In this document: one piece after another, positions 24,330-32,961 of the stretch | Layout: every line of letters begins with the position of its first letter | Numbering within the stretch: the first letter of the stretch is position 1 | DNA from: Dyella thiooxydans | GTDB taxonomy: Bacteria; Pseudomonadota; Gammaproteobacteria; Xanthomonadales; Rhodanobacteraceae | Assembly: GCF_001641285.1 (NCBI RefSeq) | Contig: NZ_CP014841.1 | Span: 3,162,001 to 3,226,000, forward strand | Length of the DNA stretch: 64,000 nucleotides | Direction: 5' to 3' | Notes under the pieces: generated by a model | Database searches by the model: none | Told to the model about the DNA's origin: nothing | What the model saw: the letters and a program-made list of their open reading frames with translations, nothing else | Made by a program: the position numbers and the translations under genes

Positions 24330-25333
24330 CGCTACCGAAGGGCAGCGACTTCCAGCCGCCGTGGCCGCTGCGCAGCGGCCACCTGCAGACCATGCTGTCC
24401 TCCAGCGGCGTGCGTCGCGTGCTGTTGCCACGACGTGCCCGCACCGTGGCCGAGGGGGCCGAGCACGTGATGGTCAGTGGCGGCGGCGACGTGCGGCTGA
24501 GCGGCGCCTTCACCGCGCAACAGGCGCGACCGGAAGCGCGCGGCCTGGCCGTGCTCTTCCACGGCTGGGAAGGCAGCGTCGATTCCACCTACGTGCTGCA
24601 GACCGGCAGCCGCCTGCTGGCCGACGGCTGGGACGTGTTCCGGCTGAACTTCCGCGACCACGGCGACAGCCATCACCTCAACGAGGCGCTGTTCCACTCC
24701 TGCCGCATCGACGAAGTGGCGCATGCGCTGGGTGAGATCGCCGAGCGCTGGCCGGCCCGACCGATGGCGCTGGCCGGCTTTTCGCTGGGCGGCAACTTCG
24801 CGCTGCGTGCCGCGCTGCAGGCGCCGAAGCTGGGGATCCCGCTCACGTATGCGCTGGCGGTGTGCCCGATCATCGATCCGGCCGAGGGCCTGTTCTCGCT
24901 GGAGAAGCAGGCGCCGTGGTTCTACCAGGCCTACTTCATGCAGAAGTGGCGCCATTCGCTGAAGGTCAAGCAGTCGCTGTTCCCGCAGCACACCTATTTC
25001 GAGCTGGCCGAGCTGAAGCAGAACCTGCGCGGCCTGACCGAGGCGCTGGTGCTGCGGCACACCGACTTCGATTCGCTGGAAGCCTATCTGGACGGCTATT
25101 CGGTGGCCGGCGAGACGCTGCGCGAGCTGACCATCCCGGCCACCATCATGACCGCGCGCGACGATCCCGTGATCCCGGTCAACGCCTTCGAGCAGCTCCG
25201 GCTGCCGTCGAACGTGGAGCTGGACATCGCGCGCTACGGCGGCCACTGCGGCTTCATCCGCGGCTGGGACATGACCAGCTTCACCGACGACTACATCGCC
25301 GCCCGCTTCAACGCAGTGGCCGACGCCGGCTGA
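24326..25333 (+). CDS. YheT-family alpha/beta hydrolase
   Basis: 335 residues. The YheT-type N-terminus (PPWPLRSGHLQTM) is followed by an alpha/beta-hydrolase core: oxyanion strand LFHGWEGS (78-84), nucleophile S153 in GFSLGGN, acid D279 or D280 in TARDDPVIP, and H307 in YGGHCGF. The family (ABHD1/3-like) acts on lipids or esters; pairing with an acyltransferase gene suggests lipid remodelling. Translationally coupled to the gene before it. Confidence 0.9.
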   Translation: MTLPKGSDFQPPWPLRSGHLQTMLSSSGVRRVLLPRRARTVAEGAEHVMVSGGGDVRLSGAFTAQQARPEARGLAVLFHGWEGSVDSTYVLQTGSRLLADGWDVFRLNFRDHGDSHHLNEALFHSCRIDEVAHALGEIAERWPARPMALAGFSLGGNFALRAALQAPKLGIPLTYALAVCPIIDPAEGLFSLEKQAPWFYQAYFMQKWRHSLKVKQSLFPQHTYFELAELKQNLRGLTEALVLRHTDFDSLEAYLDGYSVAGETLRELTIPATIMTARDDPVIPVNAFEQLRLPSNVELDIARYGGHCGFIRGWDMTSFTDDYIAARFNAVADAG

Positions 25334-25345
25334 TTCGGCCAGCGT

Positions 25346-25960
25346 TCAAGGCAGTGCGCCGGGCTCCCGTCGGCGCATCCAGCAGGCGATGCTCATGCGT
25401 TCGTGCGTGGCCGGCAGGACTTCGTGCTCGAAGCGGTCGGACAGGAACAGTGCCAGCGTGCCGGCCCGCGGCAGCACGTCGTGGGTGCGGTCATCGTCCA
25501 GGTAGAGCCTCAGCGCGCCCCCGTCCTCGGGCTCCCAGTCGGCGTTGAGGTAGTACACCGCCGAAACCACCCGGGCGTCGCGCCCGCGCAGCTGGTCCAG
25601 GTGCCGCGCGTAGCGCGCGCCAGGCGGATACACCGCGTAGTGCGCCTCGCTCTCCACCAGCCCGAGCATCAGGCTGCGGTTGAGCGTGTGGCGCAGGGTC
25701 TCGATCGCCTCCACGAAGGGTTGTTGCGCTGCGCTCAGCGCATTCATCTCGAACCAGCGGGTGTGGTCGCCGCGCAGCGCGGGGGCGGACTGACCGGTAC
25801 CGACGCGGGCCGGGGTCATCCGGTGCGCGGTGTGCATCGCCGCGCATTCGGCGGCGAGGGCTGCGGTCGCCTCGGCCGGCAGCAGCTGGCCGAGCACGCA
25901 CCAGCCATCCACGGCCAGCGCGTCGGCAGCGGCTTGGAAACGGTCGGCGAGGGTGGTCAT
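25346..25960 (-). CDS. 2-oxoglutarate/Fe(II)-dependent oxygenase
   Basis: 204 residues, a prolyl-4-hydroxylase-like double-stranded beta-helix. The iron triad is H120-x-D122 (RHLDQL) and H179 (RFEHEV), with R188 (THERMSI) for 2-oxoglutarate. The segments YYLNADWEPEDGGALRLY and FLSDRFEHEVLPA are typical. Probably hydroxylates a protein or amino-acid residue; the substrate is unknown. Starts at ATG 25960. Confidence 0.9.
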   Translation of the reverse strand: MTTLADRFQAAADALAVDGWCVLGQLLPAEATAALAAECAAMHTAHRMTPARVGTGQSAPALRGDHTRWFEMNALSAAQQPFVEAIETLRHTLNRSLMLGLVESEAHYAVYPPGARYARHLDQLRGRDARVVSAVYYLNADWEPEDGGALRLYLDDDRTHDVLPRAGTLALFLSDRFEHEVLPATHERMSIACWMRRREPGALP

Positions 25961-26016
25961 GGTCCGGCGGCGGTCAGGGCGGGGGCGCGCAGCATACGCC
26001 CATCGGCGCCGCGCGA

Positions 26017-26223
26017 TCAGCGCAGCGGATCGAGCAGGCCGCGCAGGCCGTTGTGATCCAGCTCCAGCGAGAGCGCCAGCAGGCGCCCCAGCTGGCCCGG
26101 CGGAAAGCCCTTGCGCGCGAACCACGCCAGGTAGGCGCCGGGCAGGTCGCCGATCAGCCGGCCCTGGTACTTGCCATAGGGCATGCGCACGGTGACCAGG
26201 CGCTTGAGGTCTTCGGCCTCCAT
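26017..26223 (-). CDS. DUF3820 family protein
   Basis: 68 residues (MEAEDLKRLVTVRMPYGKYQ...). MPYGKYQGRLIGDLPGAYLAWF is the DUF3820 signature, a family once annotated as quorum-sensing-regulated virulence factor and also resembling a small nucleic-acid-associated domain. It starts seven bases after the VOC gene on the same strand, so the two are co-transcribed. Function not established. Confidence 0.85.
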   Translation of the reverse strand: MEAEDLKRLVTVRMPYGKYQGRLIGDLPGAYLAWFARKGFPPGQLGRLLALSLELDHNGLRGLLDPLR

Positions 26224-26229
26224 CGCCGA

Positions 26230-26652
26230 CTACTTCGCGAACAGCCGCGACGGGTCGGCGAACGCCTTGAACTCCAGTGCGTTGCCGCAGGGATCGAGCA
26301 GGAACATGGTGGCCTGTTCGCCGGGCTGGCCGACGAAGCGCACGTGCGGCTCGATCACGAAGCGCACCCCCGCGGCGCGCAGCCGGTCGGCCAGCGCCTG
26401 CCATTCGTCCATCGGCAGCACCAGACCGAAGTGGCGCACCGGCACGGCGTCGCCGTCCACGTCGTGCGCGGCGGCCGCGCGTACTTCCTCCGGCGCGAGA
26501 TGGGCGACGATCTGGTGGCCGCGGAAGTCGAAGTCGACCCAGTCCTCACTGCTGCGCCCCTCCGGGCAGCCGAGCAGCTCGCCGTAGAACGCCCTCGCGC
26601 TGGCCAGCGAGGTCACCGGAAAGGCGAGATGGAACGGGGCAAGGTCGTTCAT
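26230..26652 (-). CDS. VOC-family (glyoxalase/dioxygenase fold) protein
   Basis: 140 residues with the paired beta-alpha-beta-beta-beta units of the vicinal oxygen chelate fold. The candidate metal ligands are H8 (PFHLAFPV), H75 (VRHFGLV) and E128 (GNALEFKAF). Such proteins isomerise, cleave or sequester small molecules; the substrate is unknown. First of a two-gene unit with the DUF3820 gene, divergent from the glycosyltransferase. Confidence 0.88.
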   Translation of the reverse strand: MNDLAPFHLAFPVTSLASARAFYGELLGCPEGRSSEDWVDFDFRGHQIVAHLAPEEVRAAAAHDVDGDAVPVRHFGLVLPMDEWQALADRLRAAGVRFVIEPHVRFVGQPGEQATMFLLDPCGNALEFKAFADPSRLFAK

Positions 26653-26760
26653 GGCGGGGACGGATCGGGATGGGCCGTCGAGCATGCGGGCCGGTGCGAC
26701 TCCGGTCAACGCGGACGGGGTCGCTATGCTGTCGGACCACTCGGCATCGATCGGATCGAT

Positions 26761-28050
26761 ATGGACCCGGACCGGCACATCGTCTTCGCCACGGTCGGCT
26801 CGCTCGGCGACCTGTTTCCCTTCCTCGCGGTGGGTCAGGTGCTGGCCGGGCGCGGGCATCGTGTCACGGTGGCGACCCACCCGGTGCATCGCGAGGCGAT
26901 CGAGCGGGCCGGGCTGGCGTTTGCCGATGCCAGCGGCATGCCCGAGCCGGACGACCGCGAGGCGTTCACCGCCAAGGCCTTCCATCCCTGGCGCGGCCCG
27001 GCCTTCGTGGTGCGCGACTTCGCCGCCGCCGACGTGCGTGACAGCTACGCCAGGCTGGTGCCGCTGTGCGAGGAGGCCGACCTGCTGGTCACCAGCACGC
27101 TGGCGTTCGCCGGGCAGATCCTCGGCGAGACGCTGGAGGCCGCGGGGCGCCTGCGCTGGCTTTCCGCCGTACTCGCGCCGGCCAGCATCCTCTCGGCCTA
27201 CGACATGCCGGCCACCGGGATGGCAGCGGTCGACCGCTTCTTCCAGGCCACGCCCGCGCGCGGGCGCCTGCTGCAGCGGATGTCGCGCAAGGTGACGCGC
27301 GGCTGGACCGCACAGGTGCGGGCGTTCCGGCGCGAGCTGGGGCTGCCGCCGGAATCGCCGCGCGGCGATCCGTTCCACCGGGGGCAGTTCGCGCCCGGCG
27401 GCAACCTGGCGCTGTTCCCCGAGCTGCTCGGCCGGCCCCAGCCGGACTGGCCGCCGCATACGCGGCAGTGCGGCTTTGCCCGCTACGTCCAGCCCGATGC
27501 GCTCGATCCGGCGCTGGCCGATTTTCTGGACGCCGGTGCTCCCCCGCTGGTGTTCTCGCTGGGTTCCACCGCGGTGCACGCCAACGCGTCCTTCCTGCGC
27601 GAGAGCCTGGCCGCCGCCGTCGCGCTGGACCGCCGCGCGGTGCTGTTCACCGGTTCGGCGGCGATGCGCGAACGGTTGCCGCGGGACCTGCCGCCCGGCG
27701 TCTTCTGCGTGGAGTACGCGCCTCATGCGGCAGTGTTCGCCCATGCCGCGGCGGTGGTGCATCACGGCGGCGTCGGCACCTGCGCCGAGACGCTGCATGC
27801 CGGCGTCCCTTCGCTGGTGGTGCCACACGGCTTCGACCAGCACGACAACGCCGCGCGCCTGCAGCGCCTCGGCGTGGCCGAGGTGCTTCCGGCCACGCGC
27901 TATCGCAGCGGTCCGGCCAGCGCATGCCTGAACACCCTGCTCGATGCCGGCCATCGCGCCCATGCCGAGGCCGCCGCCGGCATGCTGCGCGGCATGGATG
28001 GTGCGTCGTCTGCCGCCGACGCGATCGAGTCGGCACTCGGCGGCGCCTGA
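26761..28050 (+). CDS. GT1-family UDP-glycosyltransferase
   Basis: 429 residues of GT-B fold. The N-terminal acceptor domain starts [20 protein letters not shown]. The C-terminal donor domain holds the nucleotide-sugar motif [20 protein letters not shown] and the terminal [11 protein letters not shown]. Relatives glycosylate sterols, macrolides, flavonoids or rhamnolipid precursors; the acceptor here is unknown. The start at 26761 places the Rossmann strand at the N-terminus. Upstream, 108 bases separate it from the divergent VOC gene. Confidence 0.9.
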   Translation: MDPDRHIVFATVGSLGDLFPFLAVGQVLAGRGHRVTVATHPVHREAIERAGLAFADASGMPEPDDREAFTAKAFHPWRGPAFVVRDFAAADVRDSYARLVPLCEEADLLVTSTLAFAGQILGETLEAAGRLRWLSAVLAPASILSAYDMPATGMAAVDRFFQATPARGRLLQRMSRKVTRGWTAQVRAFRRELGLPPESPRGDPFHRGQFAPGGNLALFPELLGRPQPDWPPHTRQCGFARYVQPDALDPALADFLDAGAPPLVFSLGSTAVHANASFLRESLAAAVALDRRAVLFTGSAAMRERLPRDLPPGVFCVEYAPHAAVFAHAAAVVHHGGVGTCAETLHAGVPSLVVPHGFDQHDNAARLQRLGVAEVLPATRYRSGPASACLNTLLDAGHRAHAEAAAGMLRGMDGASSAADAIESALGGA

Positions 28051-28133
28051 GCAGGCTTGCGGTTTCGTAAGGTTTCCGAGCGGTGATCGGCAGCTCTCGG
28101 TAAAGCCGCCGCCATCGCCGGCCCAGAGCATGG

Positions 28134-28160
28134 CCGGGACGTTTTCCCTTCGTCCCGGAG
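28134..28160 (+). promoter_or_regulatory. Hairpin overlapping the ribosome site of the TonB receptor
   Basis: CCGGGACG (28134-28141) and CGTCCCGG (28151-28158) form a perfect 8-bp stem with a 9-base loop. The GGAG ribosome site (28157-28160) begins inside the right arm, 9 bases before the ATG at 28170. Folding would hide part of the ribosome site, so translation may be regulated. Confidence 0.5.
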
Positions 28161-28169
28161 ATTCTGCTC

Positions 28170-30566
28170 ATGCCGTTGCGACTGCTTCCTTCCTCCACCG
28201 CCCTGGCGATGGCCATCGCCGGTGCGCTGGCGCCCATGGTGACGATCGCCGCCGACCAGCCGGCCTATGCGACGGCGACCGACGCGGCGTCATCCACCGC
28301 GACCGCGACTGTCCCGACCGCCGCCACGGCGGCGGACGCCGCCGCCGCCCACCCGGTCAAGGACATGTCGGCGGTGAAGGTCACCGCCGACACGCTGTCG
28401 CTGCAGCAGGTGCCCGCCACCACGCCGCTCAGCGCCACGCAGCCGAAGTCGGTGATGGATCGCGACTTCATCGCCAACAGCACCGCCCCCACCGGTACCT
28501 ACGCCGACGCCATCGCGTTGATGCCCAGCGTGAGCGACCACGAGCCGAACGGCTCCGGCCTCACCGAGAGCCGTGACCTCAGCATCCGTGGCTTCAAGGA
28601 CGGCGAGTTCAACCTGACCATGGACGGCATCCCGGTAGGTGATCCGAACGACTTCACCCACCACTCGCCGGACTACTTCATGTCGCAGGACCTCGGCGCG
28701 ATCAGCGTCGACCGTGGCCCGGGCAATGCCTCCACCGTCGGCTATGCCACCTTCGGCGGCACCGTCGGCATGAACACCCGCGCGCCGGAATCCGACACCG
28801 TGGCGCACGTCTACGGCAGCTACGGCAGCTTTGCCACGCGCCTGCTCGGTGGCTCGTTCGACACCGGCACGATGGCCAACTACGGCGGCCTGCGTGCCTT
28901 CATCGACTACCGCAAGGTGAAGTCGGACGGCTACCTCACCGGCGCCAACATGGACCGCAGCAACCTGTTCGCCAAGGCGGTCAAGCCGATCGGCGACCAC
29001 ACCGAGCTGACCCTGGTGGCGATGACCAACCAGAACTCGGGCAGCAACGCGGCCATCCTCGGCGCCACCTCGTATCCGTACGTGGCGGTGAACAACGGCG
29101 CGCCGCCGTTCACCAGCACCATGCCCGGCCAGATGCAGCAGCTGGGCGGCAACTACGGCCTGTCCAGCAATCCGGACAGCCAGGATTTCACGGGCTACAA
29201 CGGCGACACGATCAACTCGGACTTCGAGTACATCGGCGTGCACAGCGACCTCGACGGCGCGACCGTCGACAACAAGCTCTACACCTACGCCTATTACCAC
29301 CGCGGCTGGAACGGCAACGACCCGAACGGCGGCAACTACGATTACGGCAGCCTCAATGGCCCGGCCGGCTCGGCCGGTGACGGCACCTTCCCGGCCGGCG
29401 CGGGCAGCACCAACGGCACGATCTACGGGGCCGACAACGTGCCCGGCCAGAAGATGTACAACCTGTACCGCAACTGGGGCGACATGCTGCGCCTGACCCA
29501 GGACCTCGGTCCGGGCGAGCTGCGCTACGGCCTGTGGGTGAACAAGCAGCTCTACCACCGCTACAAGGCCGAGATCGACTTCAGCAACGGCTGGGCCTAC
29601 AACGCCGCCAGCCCGCTGGCCGCCACCGACCGCCGCATCGACGGCACCTTCCTCACCGCGCAGCCGTACCTGGAGTACGCGTGGAAGGTCACCGACGCGC
29701 TGACCGTCACGCCGGGCCTGAAGTACGTCTACTTCCACCGTCACGACGTCGCCCCGGTGCAGCAGAAGGTCGGCGCGGCGCAGGACTACGCGCAGACCTG
29801 GAAGGACCTGCTGCCGGCGATCGACGTGCACTACCGCATCAACGACGGCTGGACCGCCTACCTGCAGGCGGCCAAGGGTTACCTGGCGCCGAACGAGAAC
29901 CTGTTCTACGTGCCCGACCCGCGCGTGGCCGACCAGAACGTGAGCACGCAGTCGACCACCAACTACCAGCTCGGCACGGTGTGGCAGGGCGACCGCCTGA
30001 ACCTGGCCGCCGACGTCTACGCGATCAACTTCACCAACCAGGTGACCAAGCACAAGGTCGCCGGCGAGACGATCTTCTCCAACCTCGGCGGCACCAAGTA
30101 CCGCGGCGGCGAGATCGAGGCCAGCTACCTGGTGGGCGAGGGCTTCAGCGTCTACGGCAACGCCAGCTACAACAAGGCCACGCAGAACAGCACCGGCGTG
30201 CAGCTGGCGATGGTGCCGAAGTACACCGCGGCGACCGGGGTGATCTGGCGGCAGGGCGCCTGGTACGCCTCGCTGATGGCCAAGTACACCGGCGCCCAGT
30301 ACGGCGACCTGGCCCAGGACGCGGCCGGCAGCACCATCGGCGTGTACCGCTTCGCCCCGGTCACGCTGACCACGCTGTCGGTCAACTACACGCTTCCGGA
30401 AGCACTGCTGCTTCCCAAGGGCAGCAAGCTCGCCCTGCAGGTGTTCAACCTGGCCGACAACCGCCCCCTCAACGACCTGGGCGGCTACACCGGCGGTGGC
30501 GTGCCGCTGTTCTTCACCCCGGCCGGGCGCAGCGTGACGTTCTCGTTCGACGTTCCCCTGCGCTGA
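28170..30566 (+). CDS. TonB-dependent receptor
   Basis: 798 residues: a signal peptide (1-28, ending TIA/ADQ), an Ala/Thr-rich linker to about residue 65, a plug domain (about 66-215: SAVKVTADTL, LSIRGFKDGEFNLTMDGIPV, ISVDRGPGNASTVGYATFGG) and a large outer-membrane barrel. It imports a scarce ligand across the outer membrane using TonB energy. The ligand is not evident, but the secreted phosphodiesterase gene 97 bases downstream suggests a phosphorylated or metal-chelating nutrient. The ribosome site is partly held in a hairpin. Confidence 0.92.
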   Translation: MPLRLLPSSTALAMAIAGALAPMVTIAADQPAYATATDAASSTATATVPTAATAADAAAAHPVKDMSAVKVTADTLSLQQVPATTPLSATQPKSVMDRDFIANSTAPTGTYADAIALMPSVSDHEPNGSGLTESRDLSIRGFKDGEFNLTMDGIPVGDPNDFTHHSPDYFMSQDLGAISVDRGPGNASTVGYATFGGTVGMNTRAPESDTVAHVYGSYGSFATRLLGGSFDTGTMANYGGLRAFIDYRKVKSDGYLTGANMDRSNLFAKAVKPIGDHTELTLVAMTNQNSGSNAAILGATSYPYVAVNNGAPPFTSTMPGQMQQLGGNYGLSSNPDSQDFTGYNGDTINSDFEYIGVHSDLDGATVDNKLYTYAYYHRGWNGNDPNGGNYDYGSLNGPAGSAGDGTFPAGAGSTNGTIYGADNVPGQKMYNLYRNWGDMLRLTQDLGPGELRYGLWVNKQLYHRYKAEIDFSNGWAYNAASPLAATDRRIDGTFLTAQPYLEYAWKVTDALTVTPGLKYVYFHRHDVAPVQQKVGAAQDYAQTWKDLLPAIDVHYRINDGWTAYLQAAKGYLAPNENLFYVPDPRVADQNVSTQSTTNYQLGTVWQGDRLNLAADVYAINFTNQVTKHKVAGETIFSNLGGTKYRGGEIEASYLVGEGFSVYGNASYNKATQNSTGVQLAMVPKYTAATGVIWRQGAWYASLMAKYTGAQYGDLAQDAAGSTIGVYRFAPVTLTTLSVNYTLPEALLLPKGSKLALQVFNLADNRPLNDLGGYTGGGVPLFFTPAGRSVTFSFDVPLR

Positions 30567-30577
30567 GTCTCCGCGGC

Positions 30578-30614
30578 GGCTCGTCGGCGTTCGCGCCGGC
30601 GGGCCGTTTTTTTC
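30578..30614 (+). terminator. Terminator after the TonB receptor gene
   Basis: Arms at 30578-30590 and 30595-30607 pair along 13 bases, allowing two G-U pairs, around a TTCG loop. Seven T follow (30608-30614). It separates the receptor transcript from the phosphodiesterase gene. Confidence 0.85.
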
Positions 30615-30663
30615 TCCCGGGCGCGCGTCGGTCATGACGCGCGCCGTGCCATGAGTCCCTTCC

Positions 30664-32169
30664 ATGCGTCCAGCTTCCCTGTTCCGTACCGGTCTGGCCC
30701 TGTTGCTGTCCGGTGCCGCTTCCCTGCATGCCGCGCCGATGCGCGGGCCGATCCGTCACGTGCTGCTGATCAGCGTCGACGGCCTGCACGCGCTGGATCT
30801 GCGCAACTACATCGAGATCCACCCGGACTCCCACCTTGCCGCGCTGGCGGCACGGGGCGTGGAGTACACCCATGCCAACACGGTGGTGCCGGCCGACTCG
30901 TTCCCCGGCCTGCTGGCGCTGGTGACCGGCGGCACGCCCGCGGCCACCGGCGTCTACTACGACAACACCTGGGACCGCTCGCTGGCGCCGCCGACCGGCC
31001 CGTGCACCGCCACCGGTGCGCACGCCAGGTTCAACGAGGCGGTGGACGCGCCCGGTGGCCAGGGCATCGATGCCAGCAAGCTGCCGCGCGATCCGGCGCA
31101 CGGCTGCCGCCCGGTCTATCCGTGGCAGTACCTGCGGGTGAACACCATCTTCAACGTGGTGCGCGCCGGCGGCGGTTATACCGCCTGGGCCGACAAGCAT
31201 CCGTCCTACGCCATCGTGCAGGGTCCGTCCGGCGACGGCGTGGCCGACCTGTACACGCCGGAGATCGGCACCGACGGCGAGGACCACCCGGACACCGACG
31301 CGGTCACCGCCTCGATCGCCCGCACCGAGACCTACGACACCGGCAAGATGCAGGCGGTGATCCATGAGGTGGACGGCTACCGTCACGACGGTCATACCCG
31401 CGCGCCGGTGCCGGCCCTGTTCGGCCTCAACCTGCAGAGCGTGAACGTGGCGGAGAAACTGGCCGGCTACCAGAACGCCGACGGCACACCGACCCCCTCG
31501 CTCGACGCCGCGCTGACCCACGTCGACACCCTGGTCGGCCAGCTGATGGACGCGCTGGCGCGGCGTCACCTCGACGCCAGCACCCTGGTGATCCTCACCG
31601 CCAAGCACGGCAACGGCCCGGTCGACCCGGACCAGCTGCGGCACGTGTCGAACAAGGCGCTGCGCGCGGTGATCGCCGCCGCCGCGGACGGCGAACCGGC
31701 CCAGCTCACCACGGACCGCAGCGCGCTGGTCTGGCTGCATGACGAGCGCACCACCGGCACCGTCGCGCGTACCCTGCTGGCCGACCGCGAGCGGCTGGGC
31801 ATCGAGCGGGTGCTGTGGGGGCGGGCGCTGGGCCTGCTGTTCCCGTCGCCGGCGCATGACGTGCGCACGCCGGACCTGATCGTGATCCCGCAGGCCGGTG
31901 TCATCTACGACAAGCCCGGTGCCAGCAAGCGCGCCGAGCACGGCGGCTTCGACACCGACGACACCCACGTGGCCCTGCTGGTGGCCGGCCCGATGCTGCC
32001 GGAGCCGGGTCGCCGGCTGGACGCGCCGGTGTCCACCACCCAGGTGGCGCCGACCGTGCTGGCCGCGCTCGGGCTGGATCCGCAGGCCCTGCAGGCGGTG
32101 CACGAGCAGGGTACGCCGACCCTGCCGGGCGTACGCTGGACCGACCTGCCGGCATCCGGGACGCACTGA
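30664..32169 (+). CDS. Secreted alkaline-phosphatase-superfamily phosphodiesterase
   Basis: 501 residues with a signal peptide (1-24, ending LHA/APM). The superfamily pattern is visible: HVLLISVDGLHALDL (metal Asp), the nucleophile region VVPADSFPGLLALVTGGTPAATGVYYD, and late metal residues in LTAKHGNG and KRAEHGGFDTDDTHVALLVAG. It is most like nucleotide pyrophosphatase/phosphodiesterase type proteins, though the usual Thr nucleophile region reads ADSFPG. It would release phosphate or nucleosides outside the cytoplasm. It follows a TonB receptor and precedes a two-component system. Confidence 0.85.
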   Translation: MRPASLFRTGLALLLSGAASLHAAPMRGPIRHVLLISVDGLHALDLRNYIEIHPDSHLAALAARGVEYTHANTVVPADSFPGLLALVTGGTPAATGVYYDNTWDRSLAPPTGPCTATGAHARFNEAVDAPGGQGIDASKLPRDPAHGCRPVYPWQYLRVNTIFNVVRAGGGYTAWADKHPSYAIVQGPSGDGVADLYTPEIGTDGEDHPDTDAVTASIARTETYDTGKMQAVIHEVDGYRHDGHTRAPVPALFGLNLQSVNVAEKLAGYQNADGTPTPSLDAALTHVDTLVGQLMDALARRHLDASTLVILTAKHGNGPVDPDQLRHVSNKALRAVIAAAADGEPAQLTTDRSALVWLHDERTTGTVARTLLADRERLGIERVLWGRALGLLFPSPAHDVRTPDLIVIPQAGVIYDKPGASKRAEHGGFDTDDTHVALLVAGPMLPEPGRRLDAPVSTTQVAPTVLAALGLDPQALQAVHEQGTPTLPGVRWTDLPASGTH

Positions 32170-32274
32170 GTGGCGGACTTCATCGGCGCGTCATATTCGC
32201 CGCCTAACGTGACGGATTCACGTGCCGGAAGCGACCGCAAGGTGCCTGCCGGCGGCAGCGAGTCGGAGGGTGCC

Positions 32275-32961
32275 TTGCGCATTCTGATCGTCGAGGACGA
32301 CCGGGACACCCGCGAGTGGATCGATGGCGGGCTGTACGGAGAGGGCTATGTCACCCACGCGGTCGCCGATGGCCGCGAGGGGCTCGCGCTCGCGGTGCAG
32401 GGGGCGTTCGACGGCATCGTGGTCGACCGCAAGCTGCCCGGGCTGGACGGCATCAGCTTCATCCGCGCGGTGCGCAATGCGGAGGTGCAGTCGCGCATCA
32501 TCATGCTCACCGCGCTGAGCGAGACCCACCAGCGCATCGAGGGGCTGGATGCCGGCGCCGACGACTACCTCGGCAAGCCGTTCTCGATGGCCGAACTGGT
32601 GGCGCGGCTGCGTGCGCTGTCGCGCCGGCCGGCGCTGAACCGCGAATCGCCGCTGCTGGAATGGGGCCCGCTGGTGCTCGATCCGACGCGACATTCGGCG
32701 AGTTGCCGCGGCGAACGGCTGGAGCTCACGCCGACCGAGTTCCGCCTGCTCGACATCCTGATGCGCCATGCCGGCAACGTGGTGACCCGTTCGATGCTGC
32801 TCGAGCAGGTCTGGCACTTCCACTTCAGCCCCCGCACCAGCGTGGTCGAGACCCACATGTCGCGGCTGCGCAGCAAGGTGCGCGACGCCGGCGGCGCGAG
32901 CTTCATCGAGACGGTGCGTGGCTACGGTTATCGCCTCCAGCTCCCGACCGGTCCGGCATAG
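32275..32961 (+). CDS. OmpR-family response regulator
   Basis: 228 residues: a receiver domain with D8/D9, phosphoacceptor D51 (IVVDRKLPGLDG) and K101 (YLGKPFS), then a winged-helix DNA-binding domain (ELTPTEFRLLDILMRHAGNVV, VETHMSRLRSKV, VRGYGYRL). I chose the TTG at 32275 because it gives the standard start MRILIVEDD and has GGAGGG five bases upstream. A GTG at 32170 would add 35 residues of unrelated sequence. It overlaps the kinase gene. Confidence 0.92.
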   Translation: MRILIVEDDRDTREWIDGGLYGEGYVTHAVADGREGLALAVQGAFDGIVVDRKLPGLDGISFIRAVRNAEVQSRIIMLTALSETHQRIEGLDAGADDYLGKPFSMAELVARLRALSRRPALNRESPLLEWGPLVLDPTRHSASCRGERLELTPTEFRLLDILMRHAGNVVTRSMLLEQVWHFHFSPRTSVVETHMSRLRSKVRDAGGASFIETVRGYGYRLQLPTGPA

